Shown: positions 50,628 to 50,745 of the stretch, one piece after another
Position numbering within the stretch: position 1 is the first letter of the stretch
How the letters are laid out: every line of letters starts with the position of its first letter
Assembly: GCF_014698835.1 (NCBI RefSeq)
Contig: NZ_JACJTU010000048.1
Span: forward strand, 1-50,745
Direction: 5' to 3'
Source of the DNA: Nostoc paludosum FACHB-159
GTDB taxonomy: Bacteria; Cyanobacteriota; Cyanobacteriia; Cyanobacteriales; Nostocaceae
Length of the DNA: 50,745 nucleotides
The notes under the pieces: model-generated
The model's database searches: none
The model's input: only the letters and a program-made list of their open reading frames with translations
What the model was told of the DNA's origin: nothing
Made by a program: the position numbers and the translations under genes

Positions 50628-50745
50628 AGTATGTCAAGCAGGGCTATTTCATTCTAAAAAGTTGCTTAAGTGTGTATAACCCAAAAGAACAGAGCCGTTG
50701 AGCTTGTGCCATGTTTTCAAACATCTGGTCACGGTATAAATTGAG
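50628..50745. other. End of window behind hepT
   Basis: No gene or terminator recognised in the last 118 bases. Confidence 0.4.

Overview
The window is chromosomal DNA of a filamentous, probably heterocyst-forming cyanobacterium of the Nostocales (Nostoc/Calothrix type). The evidence is psaC (photosystem I), the cyanobacterial class II fructose/sedoheptulose bisphosphatase, glutamyl-tRNA reductase for tetrapyrrole synthesis, a Ycf66-like protein, several families typical of cyanobacteria (DUF1824, DUF1802, DUF981), a CYP110-like cytochrome P450, very frequent HIP1 octamers (GCGATCGC) and the dispersed short repeats common in Nostoc genomes. No rRNA, tRNA, CRISPR array, prophage or intact transposase gene was recognised.

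Layout. 0-7 kb: glyQ with an in-frame small membrane ORF behind it, a ComEC-type DNA-uptake channel whose beta-lactamase-like tail has lost its metal motif, a NADAR-family protein, a DUF6881-like protein and a TPR protein. 7-16 kb: mostly minus-strand housekeeping genes (rlmN, a MIF-like tautomerase, cobM, lgt, a PlsC-type acyltransferase, tadA, a glutaredoxin), interrupted by plus-strand coaD, an overlapping DivIVA-like coiled-coil gene and a Ycf66-like gene; a candidate plus-strand small RNA lies between cobM and lgt. 16-20 kb: DUF981 gene, glpX and hemA. 20-30 kb: cell-surface and carboxysome genes: a membrane acyltransferase, a ParA/coiled-coil pair read as type 2 McdA/McdB (carboxysome positioning), a P450, a GT39-like glycosyltransferase, a hexapeptide acyltransferase, a CcmS-like carboxysome assembly chaperone and an MsbA-like ABC exporter. 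30-34 kb: prohibitin-like protein, DUF1824 protein, ABC-F ATPase and a RelE-type toxin-antitoxin pair. 34-40 kb: a 21-bp tandem array with a palindromic core, a small cyanobacterial family protein, a secreted RTX calcium-binding protein, a glycosyltransferase-like protein, a DUF1802 protein and an aldo/keto reductase. 40-51 kb: gamma-glutamyltransferase, an incomplete osmoprotectant ABC importer, glmS, psaC, an orphan antitoxin-like protein, two conserved cyanobacterial proteins and an MntA/HepT toxin-antitoxin pair.

How the parts relate. There is no single large pathway cluster; the gene order is typical of a cyanobacterial core chromosome with small accessory insertions. Two carboxysome-related loci (mcdAB-like at 21-23 kb, ccmS-like at 27 kb) and glpX connect to carbon fixation. 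hemA and cobM both serve tetrapyrrole chemistry. The acyltransferases and glycosyltransferases at 20, 24, 26 and 36 kb suggest surface-polysaccharide work. Many intergenic gaps are filled with palindromes, MITE-like inverted-repeat elements and minisatellites, several directly next to start or stop codons; these are the least ordinary content here.

Best leads for follow-up: the 21-bp palindrome array at 34.1 kb, the 47-bp hairpin element with apparent target duplication at the stop codon of the ccmS-like gene, the McdAB reading of the ParA pair, the candidate small RNA at 9.75 kb and the MITE that ends at the start of the GT39 gene. I did not find a clear, large undescribed multi-gene system.
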